From JAGNRR01 sp964409905 (GTDB taxonomy: Bacteria; Bacteroidota; Bacteroidia; Chitinophagales; Chitinophagaceae), in contig CAYPET010000002.1 of the NCBI GenBank assembly GCA_964409905.1, positions 184,509-248,508 on the forward strand: 64,000 nt of DNA, given 5' to 3'. Below the pieces are notes generated by a model, which had not been told where the DNA came from, did no database searches, and saw only the letters and a list, made by a program, of their open reading frames with translations. Both the position numbers and the translations under genes were made by a program. Below are positions 1 through 8,291 of the stretch, piece after piece (the stretch's first letter is position 1; the number at the start of each line of letters is the position of its first letter).

Positions 1-478
1 TTTTTTCATAAACGAGTGAGATACTGGCACCATCAAATTTGGGCTCTACACAATACTCAATGGTTTGCTGTGATAAAAGGGGAGCCTCTTTTTGTATTAT
101 TTTGATATTCCGATCATGCCAATCTCGCAAGTCTTCGGCATTATAACTATTATCCAAACTTAACATGGGTACCAAGTGGGCCACGGTTTGAAAATCCGGG
201 TTTAGGCCTTTTGCCACACGCTGCGTAGGCGAATCAGGACGAATGATACAGGGATCTGCTTCTTCTAGGTGCTTCAACAATTTAAACAGGGCGTCATACT
301 CTTGATCGGCCAGCACAGGATCATCTTTCACATAATATTTCCAGTCTGCATAATTTAGTAGCACAATTAAACGGTCAATCTGATCAATTGATACCGAGTC
401 AGCGGCTAAAAATTCTTTTGCCTGACTGATAAAATCTTTTTCTTGTTGTGAGGTGTACACGGCACAAATGTATTTCAT
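1..478 (-). CDS. ligA: NAD-dependent DNA ligase, N-terminal part (runs off the window)
   Basis: This is the 5' part of NAD+-dependent DNA ligase, which seals nicks in duplex DNA during replication and repair using NAD+ as adenylate donor. Translating the minus strand from ATG at 476-478 gives 159 codons open to the window edge. The Ia domain is visible: the EYD motif near residues 60-62, then PDSPTQRVA at 82-89. The KxDG adenylation motif lies in VEPKFDGAS, which makes Lys147 the expected nucleotidyl acceptor. The N-terminus is roughly 30 residues longer before the active lysine than in E. coli LigA. The gene diverges from the SPFH gene at 605. Identity is firm; only the adenylation-domain start is visible here. 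Confidence 0.93.
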   Translation of the reverse strand, partial: MKYICAVYTSQQEKDFISQAKEFLAADSVSIDQIDRLIVLLNYADWKYYVKDDPVLADQEYDALFKLLKHLEEADPCIIRPDSPTQRVAKGLNPDFQTVAHLVPMLSLDNSYNAEDLRDWHDRNIKIIQKEAPLLSQQTIEYCVEPKFDGASISLVYEK

Positions 479-548
479 TCCGAAAAACTTTTTGTGAGCC
501 ACCGTTCATCATAATGCTGCATCCGTCTATCCCGATTCAGCCAAGTAC

Positions 549-581
549 TTGCATTAAAGGTGTTGCTTTAATGTATCTTTA
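549..581 (+). promoter_or_regulatory. Putative Bacteroidota promoter of the SPFH gene
   Basis: TTG at 549-551 is followed after 22 bases by TATCTTTA at 574-581, one mismatch from the Bacteroidota -7 consensus TAnnTTTG. The start codon at 605 lies 23 bases downstream. The match is by eye only. Confidence 0.45.
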
Positions 582-604
582 CCACTCACCAAAATTTTAG
601 GATT

Positions 605-1513
605 ATGATAGGGTCATATATTTTTTTAGCCATTGTGTTATTTGTAATCATACAAGGTTTTTTCGTTGTAAAACAGCAAACAATAGCTATTGTAGAACGC
701 TTTGGTAAATTTAATTCTACGCGGCGTCCGGGTTTTCAATGGAAAATTCCATTGGTTGATCGCATTGCGGGTCGCGTTAGTTTAAAAGTGCAGCAGTTGG
801 ATGTGATGGTAGAAACCAAAACGAAGGATGATGTTTTTGTTCGCTTGAAAGTTTCCGTGCAATATTTGATTTTACCAGATTCGGTGTACGACGCATTTTA
901 TAAACTAGACAATCCGCAAGCACAGATTACGGCATATATTTTTGACGTTGTACGGGCGGAAGTACCGCGCCTAAAGCTGGATGATGTATTTGAAAAGAAA
1001 GACGATATTGCCATTGCTGTAAAAAGAGAATTGGATGAAGCCATGTTGAGTTATGGGTATGGCATCGTAAAAGCGTTGGTTACAGATATAGACCCTGCGG
1101 AAGAAGTAAAAGTAGCCATGAACCGTATCAACGCTTCGGAGCGTGAAAAATTAGCTGCTGAGTACGAAGGCGAAGCAGAAAGAATTCGTATTGTGAAAAA
1201 GGCAGAAGCAGAAGCGGAGAGCAAACGTTTGCAAGGTCAGGGTATTGCCGATCAACGTCGTGAGATTGCCAAAGGTTTGGAAGAAAGTATGGCTGTGCTG
1301 AATCGAGCAGGTATTAATTCGCAGGAAGCATCGGCGCTCATTGTAATTACCCAGCACTATGATACCCTCAGTGCTGTGGGTCAAAGCAATAAGAGTAATT
1401 TAATCTTGTTGCCTAATTCGCCTGCCGCTGCCAGCGATATGCTTACCGATATGGTGGTTGCATTGAATGCTACCCAAAGCATGGGGGAGGTAGCAAAATC
1501 TGGTAAACAGTAA
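605..1513 (+). CDS. SPFH/band 7 domain membrane protein (stomatin/QmcA-like)
   Basis: This is an integral membrane scaffold protein of the stomatin/prohibitin (SPFH) superfamily. One hydrophobic N-terminal segment (about residues 1-22) anchors it. The band-7 domain follows (about 23-190), opening with the typical VVKQQTIAIVERFGKF run. Next comes an Ala/Glu/Lys-rich helical stretch (about 175-235) likely to form a coiled coil for ring-shaped oligomers. The length of 302 residues fits the QmcA/YbbK-like group, which is associated with membrane microdomains and quality control. No NfeD-type partner or protease is adjacent, so its specific role cannot be inferred from context. The gene is monocistronic, with its own promoter-like sequence and a terminator. 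Confidence 0.88.
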   Translation: MIGSYIFLAIVLFVIIQGFFVVKQQTIAIVERFGKFNSTRRPGFQWKIPLVDRIAGRVSLKVQQLDVMVETKTKDDVFVRLKVSVQYLILPDSVYDAFYKLDNPQAQITAYIFDVVRAEVPRLKLDDVFEKKDDIAIAVKRELDEAMLSYGYGIVKALVTDIDPAEEVKVAMNRINASEREKLAAEYEGEAERIRIVKKAEAEAESKRLQGQGIADQRREIAKGLEESMAVLNRAGINSQEASALIVITQHYDTLSAVGQSNKSNLILLPNSPAAASDMLTDMVVALNATQSMGEVAKSGKQ

Positions 1514-1542
1514 ATAAACTATCGTGTATAAAAGGATTTGAT

Positions 1543-1570
1543 GCCCTGCGAATTTCGCAGGGCTTTTTTT
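1543..1570 (+). terminator. Rho-independent terminator after the SPFH gene
   Basis: GCCCTGCGAA at 1543 pairs with a matching right arm ending at 1563 and is followed by a run of seven T. It separates the SPFH gene from pepE. Confidence 0.85.
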
Positions 1571-1579
1571 CTTCTGTTG

Positions 1580-1587
1580 TAACTTTA
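1580..1587 (+). promoter_or_regulatory. Putative -7 box of pepE
   Basis: TAACTTTA resembles the Bacteroidota -7 element TAnnTTTG and ends only 4 bases before the pepE ATG at 1592. If it is real, the transcript would start at or next to the start codon. No clear -33 TTG is seen at the usual spacing. Confidence 0.35.
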
Positions 1588-1591
1588 GCGC

Positions 1592-2308
1592 ATGAAAAAT
1601 ATTATTCTCGCGAGCACTTCTACTGTCCACGGGAAACCTTATTTGAGCTATCTATGGTCGGAAATGGAGATATTATTTGCGGGAGTCGAAGAAATAGTTT
1701 TTTTTCCCTATGCTCAACCGGGCGGCTTGAGCTATGATGAATATACAACAAAAGCGCAGGAAGGTTTTGCCCCCTTAAACATAAGCGTTAAAGGCGTGCA
1801 TGAATTTGACAATGCATTTGATGCGATTAAGCAAGCAAAGGGAATCTTTGTGGGCGGGGGGAATACCTTTTTACTAACTAAAACCTTGTATGAACAAAAT
1901 TTGATAGAGTGTATGCGTGATGTCGTAAACGGAGGTACGCCTTATTTAGGTACCAGTGCGGGTAGTAATATTGGTGGTGTGAATGTGCGTAATACCAATG
2001 ATATGCCCATAGTTTATCCGCCGTCGTTTGATGCTATGGGATTAATTCCGTTCAATATTAATCCGCATTATCTCGACCCTGACCCGACATCAAAGCATAT
2101 GGGTGAAACACGCGAAACACGCATCAAAGAATTTCATGCACATCCTGAAAACAAAGTGCCTGTTTTGGGCATCCGTGAGGGAAGCTGGGTAAGAGTGGTT
2201 GGAGATTCAATTACGCTTGGTGGTGAATTGCAAGCACGACTATTTCAGAAAGGGAAAGAAGCAATTGAATTAGATGCAAGAAGTGATTTGAGCCAATTAT
2301 TGAGTTAG
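1592..2308 (+). CDS. pepE: Dipeptidase E (peptidase family S51, alpha-aspartyl dipeptidase)
   Basis: This is a cytoplasmic serine peptidase that hydrolyses dipeptides with N-terminal aspartate. At 238 residues it is close to enteric PepE (about 229). The family fold is shown by FVGGGNTFLL near residue 90 and the nucleophile elbow GTSAGS, with Ser122 as nucleophile. NPHY carries the expected catalytic His159. The TRETRIKEFH segment that follows is also typical of the family. The ATG at 1592 is the only sensible start and gives the characteristic N-terminus. It is a single gene between two terminators or unrelated neighbours and likely recycles peptides. Confidence 0.93.
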   Translation: MKNIILASTSTVHGKPYLSYLWSEMEILFAGVEEIVFFPYAQPGGLSYDEYTTKAQEGFAPLNISVKGVHEFDNAFDAIKQAKGIFVGGGNTFLLTKTLYEQNLIECMRDVVNGGTPYLGTSAGSNIGGVNVRNTNDMPIVYPPSFDAMGLIPFNINPHYLDPDPTSKHMGETRETRIKEFHAHPENKVPVLGIREGSWVRVVGDSITLGGELQARLFQKGKEAIELDARSDLSQLLS

Positions 2309-2414
2309 AATTGCAATAGTTTGGTTGGGACGATTTAGTTAAATAAAGTGATTTTTATCACATTTTTTGGCTAGTCGAATTCTTAACTTGTGACTGTATT
2401 AAAACAAGCATTCT

Positions 2415-3743
2415 ATGAAAAATTATTTGAAGTCTTTTATTCTAATGATGGCATTATCATTTACAACTACCATTATAAATGCTCAACTTGTTAGCACCTA
2501 TGCAGGCAGCGGAGTAAACGGCTTGACGAATGGTGTTGGAACTGCAGCTAGTTTTTATGGTTCTTGGGATGTTGCTGTAGATGACAGTGGGAATGTATAT
2601 GTAGCTGATATATTTAATCATGTGATACGTAAGATAACTACTTCACGATTAGTAAGTACCTATGCCGGCACTGGCAGCCCCGGATCTAACAATGGTCCTG
2701 CTGCTACAGCCAGTTTTAATAGCCCACAAGGAGTAGCAGTTGATAGAAATGGAAATGTTTACGTTGCGGACAGGGGGAATCATCTAATTCGAAAAATAAC
2801 ACCATCGGGTATGGTAAGCACTTTAGCGGGGAGTGGGAGTATTGGATCCAATGATGGCATTGGCACAGCAGCTAGTTTTTCAAGGCCTACCGGTATAGCT
2901 GTTGATTACGATGGAAATGTATATGTCGCTGATAACACAAATCATTTAATCCGAAAAATAACCCCTTTGGGAGTGGTCAGTACTTTGGCCGGGAGTGGTA
3001 GTGTAGGTTCAGCAAATGGCATTGGTACAGCTGCTAGTTTTAATAATCCTTATGAAGTAGCAGTTGACAACATAGGGAAAGTATATGTGGCTGACACTTA
3101 CAATTATCTAATTCGTAAAATAACTCCTCTTAGCGTTGTCAGCACTTTGGCCGGCAGTGGTAACTACGGTTCGTCCAATGGAATCGGAACAGCGGCTAGT
3201 TTTTCTAATGTAAATGATCTTGATGTTAATGACAGTGGAGACGTTTTTGTAGCAGACTATAATAATAATCTTATACGCAAGATTACTGCGGCAGGCGTGG
3301 TTAGTACCTATGCCGGTAGCGGAAATGCTGGGGCATTAAATGGTGATGTAACAGTTGCAGGTTTTACCCAGCCAACAGGGATAGCAGTAGATAGTATTGG
3401 CAACATTTATGTCGCTGACCAAGGCAATGGTCTTATTCGGAAAATATCAAAGGCGTGGCCAGTTGGGTTGAGTCACCATAGTGTTCTTAAAAGTGATTTA
3501 GTTGTATATCCAAACCCTACACAGGAGCAGTTCAGTATACAGGGAACTTTCCATGCATCTGTTAAACTAGGCGTCAACGTATTGGATATGCAGGGGAGGG
3601 TAATGCAACAAAGTACTTATGAGGCTCATAAAGGGGATAACATTTTTTCACTTTCTCTATCTAACCTGCCAGCCGCGCATTATATCATTCAGTTTACTGA
3701 GGATGGAATTCATACACGCTGTTCAAATATTGTGAAACAGTAA
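2415..3743 (+). CDS. Secreted NHL-repeat beta-propeller protein with T9SS sorting domain
   Basis: The predicted product is exported: a Sec signal peptide occupies residues 1-23, ending near INAQ. The body is six repeats of about 55 residues, each with the pattern VSTYAGSG, a GTAASF segment, a VAVD..GNVYVAD segment and NHxIRKIT. These are NHL repeats that build a six-bladed beta-propeller. The C-terminal 80 residues start with LVVYPNPT and end SNIVKQ, the form of a type A T9SS sorting domain, so the protein is probably carried across the outer membrane and retained on the surface or released. NHL propellers bind protein, sugar or nucleic acid; no ligand can be named here. The nearly identical repeats at DNA level suggest recent blade duplication. 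Confidence 0.85.
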   Translation: MKNYLKSFILMMALSFTTTIINAQLVSTYAGSGVNGLTNGVGTAASFYGSWDVAVDDSGNVYVADIFNHVIRKITTSRLVSTYAGTGSPGSNNGPAATASFNSPQGVAVDRNGNVYVADRGNHLIRKITPSGMVSTLAGSGSIGSNDGIGTAASFSRPTGIAVDYDGNVYVADNTNHLIRKITPLGVVSTLAGSGSVGSANGIGTAASFNNPYEVAVDNIGKVYVADTYNYLIRKITPLSVVSTLAGSGNYGSSNGIGTAASFSNVNDLDVNDSGDVFVADYNNNLIRKITAAGVVSTYAGSGNAGALNGDVTVAGFTQPTGIAVDSIGNIYVADQGNGLIRKISKAWPVGLSHHSVLKSDLVVYPNPTQEQFSIQGTFHASVKLGVNVLDMQGRVMQQSTYEAHKGDNIFSLSLSNLPAAHYIIQFTEDGIHTRCSNIVKQ

Positions 3744-3764
3744 ATAGAGATTAGATAAAAAGAT

Positions 3765-3793
3765 AAAGGCTGTGCGTAACGACAGCCTTTTTT
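3765..3793 (+). terminator. Rho-independent terminator after the NHL gene
   Basis: AAAGGCTGT at 3765-3773 pairs with ACAGCCTTT from 3782, followed by more T residues. It lies between the convergent NHL gene and fdhA and serves the plus strand best. Confidence 0.75.
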
Positions 3794-3797
3794 AGCT

Positions 3798-6560
3798 TTA
3801 CTTGGTTGCCATCTCCTTAAACTTCCCCTTACTCTTTCTTATTCGAACGGCAACAATCTTGTATTCCGGGCACATCGCTTCGGAGTCCGCCACATTACTG
3901 GTCAATTCATTCAACATAACTTCAGGGAAGTGGAAGGTTGATGATAGAATGCCCGGTTTTACTTCGTCGGTTACAAAGGCTTTAATATCAACCTTGCCCC
4001 GTGGGCTTTCTACGCATACCATCATGCCATCTTCAATCATATATTCTTTAGCATCCTCGGGATTAATCATGAGTACATCCTCCGTGCTGATCTCGACGTT
4101 CGGTGTGCGACGAGTCATAGTGCCGCAATTATATTGCTCTAACACTCTATTTGTAGTTAGTATCAAAGGATAATCTTTGGAATGTTCAACTAATTCTTCA
4201 GACTCTTTCCAGTCAGCAGCAATGAATTTTCCTTTACCGCGTTTGAATGCTTCAATATGAATGATTTTAGAATCTTCACCGCCTTTTTTCACCGGCCATT
4301 GCTTTCCTTGATCGGCAAGCTCTTCCCAAACAACTCCTTCGAAGAAGGGAACGATTTGAGAAATTTCTTCCAGCATACCATCAGGCGTATAATCCGCTTG
4401 TTGGTAGCCCATTTTGTTCATAATATCAACGATAATTTGCCCATCAGGTTTTGTGCCTTCTAAAGGTTCGACAACTTTTTTCACTCGTTGAATTCTTCGC
4501 TCACCGTTTGTAAACGTGCCGCTTTTTTCTAAGAAAGAAGAAGCCGGTAGGATGACATGTGCGAGTTTTGAAGTTTCAGTCATAAATATTTCCTGACTTA
4601 CTAAAAGCTCTAAACTTTCCAGTGCCTTTTTTACATGTTTGGTATTTGGGTCGGTCTGTACCACATCTTCACCCATTAGCCATAATGCTTTAAGCTTACT
4701 GTCGATAGCGGCATTGAACATTTCAGGTATTTTCAGACCTTTTCCTACGGGTATTTTTACGCCGTAGAATGCTTCATATTTTTTATTGATGTCAGCATCA
4801 TAAGCATCGAGGTATCCGGCACCCTGGTGCGGTTGACAACCCATATCGGCAGCACCTTGCACATTATTTTGACCACGGAGTGGATTTACACCCACACCCC
4901 GGCGACCAATATTACCCGTAATCATAGCAAGGTCAGCAATTTGCATAACCGTATAAGTGCCTTGCGAATGTTCGGTAACACCTAATCCATGAAAACTCAT
5001 TGCATTGGGCGCACTTGCATAGGCAATGGCTGCTTCACGGGCTAGTTCTTTTTTTACACCAGTGATAGCTTCTAAATCATCAATGTTTAGACTTTGGATA
5101 TAGGCTTTAAAATCATCATAACCTTCGGTACGATTTTCGATGAAGGCTTTGTCTTCTAATCCTTCATTGATAATATAGTGGAAGAGCATATTCAACATGG
5201 CCACATTGGTACCAGGTTTTAATTGCAAATGATAGGTAGCATATTTCGCCAGTTCCGTGCGTCTTGGATCAATTACGATAGCGGTACCTTTCATGGCAAA
5301 CTGTTTGAGTTTGGCACCTGTAACTGGGTGGGCGTCAGTTGGGTTGGCGCCGATAACCAAAATGCAATTCGTATCTTTTATATCATCCACCGAGTTGGTG
5401 GCGGCTCCTGTGCCAAATGTATTTTGCATACCCAAGGCTGTAGGCGAATGACAAACACGGGCACAACAGTCGATATTATTGGTACCCACAACGGCACGCA
5501 TAAACTTCTGCATGAGGTAGTTTTCTTCATTCGTACATCGTGCTGAAGAAATACCGGCTATGGCATCGGGTCCGTGATTGGCTTTTATTTCGGTTAGTTT
5601 AGTAGCGATGTATTCATAAGCCTCGTCCCAGCTTGCCTCTTCAAATTCTCCGTTACGTTTAATCAATGGAGTGCGCAAACGATCGGGATGATTGTAAAAC
5701 GAAAATGCATAGCGCCCTTTCAGACAAGTATGACCTTGGTTTACCTCTGCATCATAGGGCGCTTGAATACTTTTAATCTCACCAATTACTGTCGATACTT
5801 CCAAATTGCAACCGACACCGCAATAGGTGCAAATGGTTCGGGTAGTTTCGGTTCCTACCACACTTTTGCTTTCGTACACATCGCTAATAGCCGAAGTTGG
5901 ACAAGCCTGTGCACAAGCTCCGCAACTCACACAATCACTTTCCATAAAGCTGACTTCACTGCCTTTCACGATATGACTATCAAAGCCACGCCCGGCCATG
6001 CTTAACACAAACTGACCTTGTACTTCGTCACATGCGCGCACACATCGAAAACAATTGATGCATTTACTCATGTCAGAAGTCATGTAGGGATGGCTCAAAT
6101 CTTTTTTTCTGTCTAAATGATTTTTCCCTTCCGGGTAGCGGACGTCACGTATGCCAACTTGAGCCGCAACATCTTGTAACTCACAATTATTATTCACCTC
6201 GCAGGTGAGACAGTCTAGCGGATGGTCGGTTAGAACCAACTCTATAATATTTTTTCTTAACCTGCGTATTTTTTCGTTAGATGTTTGTATGTGCATGCCT
6301 TCTGCTACTGGTGTATGGCATGATGCTACTGTTTTGGTTCGACCATTGGCTTCAAGTGCCACATCTACGCTACATACTCGGCAAGAACCAAATGCTTCAA
6401 GATTTGGGGCATCGCAGAGGGTGGGAATGAGTTGTTTATCCCGATGCCGTCGCACAAAAGATAAAATACTTTCACCTTTTACGATTTCGGCTGCCTGTCC
6501 GTCAATGAAGGCAAATGCTACATCTGTCTTTTTCTCGTCTGCTCTTTGTATTGGTGACAT
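3798..6560 (-). CDS. NAD-dependent formate dehydrogenase, molybdopterin catalytic (alpha) subunit
   Basis: This subunit oxidises formate to CO2 at a Mo/W-bis-pterin centre and passes electrons along an Fe-S chain. At 920 residues it has the FdsA/FdhF-like layout. A 2Fe-2S ferredoxin domain carries Cys49, 60, 63 and 81. A NuoG-type His-Cys3 cluster has His113, Cys117, 120 and 126. Two 4Fe-4S clusters use Cys167/170/173/177 and Cys210/213/216/220. The pterin domain's own cluster uses Cys244/247/251/279. The metal ligand is Cys370 in RVCHSP, followed by the conserved His371; its codon is TGT, so this is a cysteine, not selenocysteine, enzyme. It is preceded by the NADH-oxidising subunit with an 11-base gap, forming an operon. 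FdhD, needed to sulfurate the cofactor, is encoded at 22349. A cytoplasmic NAD+-linked enzyme is inferred; CO2 reduction is possible in principle. Confidence 0.92.
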   Translation of the reverse strand: MSPIQRADEKKTDVAFAFIDGQAAEIVKGESILSFVRRHRDKQLIPTLCDAPNLEAFGSCRVCSVDVALEANGRTKTVASCHTPVAEGMHIQTSNEKIRRLRKNIIELVLTDHPLDCLTCEVNNNCELQDVAAQVGIRDVRYPEGKNHLDRKKDLSHPYMTSDMSKCINCFRCVRACDEVQGQFVLSMAGRGFDSHIVKGSEVSFMESDCVSCGACAQACPTSAISDVYESKSVVGTETTRTICTYCGVGCNLEVSTVIGEIKSIQAPYDAEVNQGHTCLKGRYAFSFYNHPDRLRTPLIKRNGEFEEASWDEAYEYIATKLTEIKANHGPDAIAGISSARCTNEENYLMQKFMRAVVGTNNIDCCARVCHSPTALGMQNTFGTGAATNSVDDIKDTNCILVIGANPTDAHPVTGAKLKQFAMKGTAIVIDPRRTELAKYATYHLQLKPGTNVAMLNMLFHYIINEGLEDKAFIENRTEGYDDFKAYIQSLNIDDLEAITGVKKELAREAAIAYASAPNAMSFHGLGVTEHSQGTYTVMQIADLAMITGNIGRRGVGVNPLRGQNNVQGAADMGCQPHQGAGYLDAYDADINKKYEAFYGVKIPVGKGLKIPEMFNAAIDSKLKALWLMGEDVVQTDPNTKHVKKALESLELLVSQEIFMTETSKLAHVILPASSFLEKSGTFTNGERRIQRVKKVVEPLEGTKPDGQIIVDIMNKMGYQQADYTPDGMLEEISQIVPFFEGVVWEELADQGKQWPVKKGGEDSKIIHIEAFKRGKGKFIAADWKESEELVEHSKDYPLILTTNRVLEQYNCGTMTRRTPNVEISTEDVLMINPEDAKEYMIEDGMMVCVESPRGKVDIKAFVTDEVKPGILSSTFHFPEVMLNELTSNVADSEAMCPEYKIVAVRIRKSKGKFKEMATK

Positions 6561-6571
6561 AATTGTTTGTT

Positions 6572-8212
6572 TTAAATAAAATATTCTTTTAGTTCGCCGT
6601 TAAAATACTGGAGGGCATTTTTAATTGGCAACGGTAATCCGCCACCTAATGCACAGAGAGAACCAATCTCCATGGTCTCTAATAAATCGTCAACAAGTTG
6701 TCGTTCAAGTTTGTAATCGGTGTGTTGCGCTTTGTTAAACATCTCTGCACCACGGGTAGAACCCAATCTGCAAGGGAAACATTTGCCACAACTTTCGTGG
6801 GCCGTGAATTCAAACAGGTGTTCGATGTATTTTACCATTGGAAAATCTTCGGGTATGCTCACCACTGAAGCATGACCTAATAAAAAACCGCCTTCGGCAA
6901 AAGATTCAAAGCTGACATCCAGCGAATCAATTTTAGAAACGGGAACCATACCGCCCAGTGGTCCGCCTATGTGGAGTGCTTTTGTTTTTCTTGAAAATCC
7001 TTGTCCTAAATCATTTACTACAGTTGATAAAGGCGTGCCCATATCTACCTCATACATGCCTGGTCGGTAAAAACCACTGTCCAGCGAAACGAGTTTTGTG
7101 CCGGTAGATTTACCATTTCCAATTTTAGCGTAAGCCTCACCGCCATTTTTCATTATCCAAGGCAGACAAGCCAATGTTTCTACGTTGTTTACTATGGTTG
7201 GTTTATTAAACAATCCTTTTTGTGCGGGGAAAGGCGGACGCACTCTTACTTCAGGACGTTGTCCTTCAATAGAGTTTAATAAGGCTGTTTCTTCACCGCA
7301 GATATAAGCACCTTGCGCTTTTATCAGTTTAAAATCAAAATTGAAACCGGTGTCTTTTATGTTCTCGCCCAACCAACCTGCGTCATAGAGTTTAACCAAC
7401 TCTTCTTCTATAATGTTGATACTCTCGGGATACTCTGCACGGATGTATAAAACGCCCCAGTTAGCACCTGTAACATAACCAGCCAGCATCATACCCATGA
7501 GTACGGCATGTGGTTGTTTCTCTAATAAGTAGCGGTCGCTATAAGCACCCGGGTCTCCTTCGTCGGCATTACAAACGATATACTTCGTTTCGCTTTTTTC
7601 TTTCGCACAGGCATCCAGCTTAAACCACATGGGGAAGCCTGCACCGCCTCGGCCGCGAACATTGGAAGTTTTAATTTCTGCTAAAACTTCCTCAGGTTTC
7701 TTTTTTAGCGCATCAAGAAATATTTGGTAGTACTCATCAACCGGTAACGGATCAGCAGTCAATACCTGCGTTCCGTGGCATTCGATATGGTAATGATCCA
7801 TTGCTGTTTGAATACCGGGGTTAAAATCCTCTATATCCTGACCAGAATAGTTACGTCCGTCATAAAAGAAAGCACTATTTTCATGACAGCGCCCTAGGCA
7901 GCACATCTCGCCAATTTCTTCTTCTTTGAATTTTCCTTTTAATGTTTCTTTGACTTTATCTTGTGTGCCTGCACATAGACAGGCTGTACCGTTGCACACA
8001 TACACTTTCTTGCCACGGTTTTCTTCTCTTGTAAAATCATAAAAGCTGGCTGAACCATATACATTGGCTTTGCCGATTAAAAATTTATCAGCAAGTGCTT
8101 CCAACTCAGCCACGGAAGGTGTGCCGGTATTTTTGGCTAATAGGCCAATTTCTTCAAACAAATTTTCCTTTAGACCTTTTCTGCCAGATAGTTCAGAAAT
8201 GTTTTTTGACAT
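6572..8212 (-). CDS. Formate dehydrogenase NADH-binding subunit, NuoE-NuoF fusion (FdsB/HoxF-like)
   Basis: This diaphorase subunit hands electrons from the formate dehydrogenase Fe-S chain to NAD+. The first 130 or so residues form a NuoE/FdsG-like thioredoxin fold with 2Fe-2S ligands Cys73, Cys78, Cys105 and Cys109. The rest is NuoF-like: GRGGAGFP for FMN/NADH binding, GEETALLNSIEGQRP, and the C-terminal 4Fe-4S motif ESCGKCFPCRLG. In the Rhodobacter/Cupriavidus enzymes the NuoE-like part is a separate FdsG; here it is fused, as in HoxF hydrogenase subunits. It is the first gene of a two-gene operon with the catalytic subunit. The start ATG at 8210-8212 lies just after a consensus -7 box. 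HoxF-type or electron-bifurcating relatives are the main alternatives, but the partner makes formate dehydrogenase most likely. Confidence 0.9.
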   Translation of the reverse strand: MSKNISELSGRKGLKENLFEEIGLLAKNTGTPSVAELEALADKFLIGKANVYGSASFYDFTREENRGKKVYVCNGTACLCAGTQDKVKETLKGKFKEEEIGEMCCLGRCHENSAFFYDGRNYSGQDIEDFNPGIQTAMDHYHIECHGTQVLTADPLPVDEYYQIFLDALKKKPEEVLAEIKTSNVRGRGGAGFPMWFKLDACAKEKSETKYIVCNADEGDPGAYSDRYLLEKQPHAVLMGMMLAGYVTGANWGVLYIRAEYPESINIIEEELVKLYDAGWLGENIKDTGFNFDFKLIKAQGAYICGEETALLNSIEGQRPEVRVRPPFPAQKGLFNKPTIVNNVETLACLPWIMKNGGEAYAKIGNGKSTGTKLVSLDSGFYRPGMYEVDMGTPLSTVVNDLGQGFSRKTKALHIGGPLGGMVPVSKIDSLDVSFESFAEGGFLLGHASVVSIPEDFPMVKYIEHLFEFTAHESCGKCFPCRLGSTRGAEMFNKAQHTDYKLERQLVDDLLETMEIGSLCALGGGLPLPIKNALQYFNGELKEYFI

Positions 8213-8216
8213 CTCT

Positions 8217-8247
8217 CAAAAATACGGATTTGAGAGGGATTTGGCAA
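8217..8247 (-). promoter_or_regulatory. Bacteroidota-type promoter of the formate dehydrogenase operon
   Basis: On the minus strand TTG (8247-8245) is followed after 20 bases by TATTTTTG (8224-8217), an exact TAnnTTTG box. The box ends 4 bases before the start codon at 8212, implying a very short or absent 5' leader. Confidence 0.6.
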
Positions 8248-8270
8248 GAGAGGAGTTTAAACTATATTAG
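8241..8270 (+). promoter_or_regulatory. Possible promoter of the beta-lactamase-like gene
   Basis: TTG at 8241-8243, 19 bases, then TATATTAG at 8263-8270 (one mismatch to TAnnTTTG). It overlaps the divergent formate dehydrogenase promoter, so the two genes may compete for polymerase. Confidence 0.35.
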
Positions 8271-8291
8271 CCTTAACGAGTCCAAAAAAGT

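Noticed and set aside
5440..5470. Selenocysteine at the formate dehydrogenase active site
   Set aside because: The codon for the metal ligand in RVCHSP is TGT, so the residue is cysteine and no SECIS element is needed.
5223..5546. Open frame antisense to the formate dehydrogenase catalytic gene
   Set aside because: It lies fully inside the well-supported gene on the other strand, has no homology-like motifs and no promoter, so it is a shadow frame.
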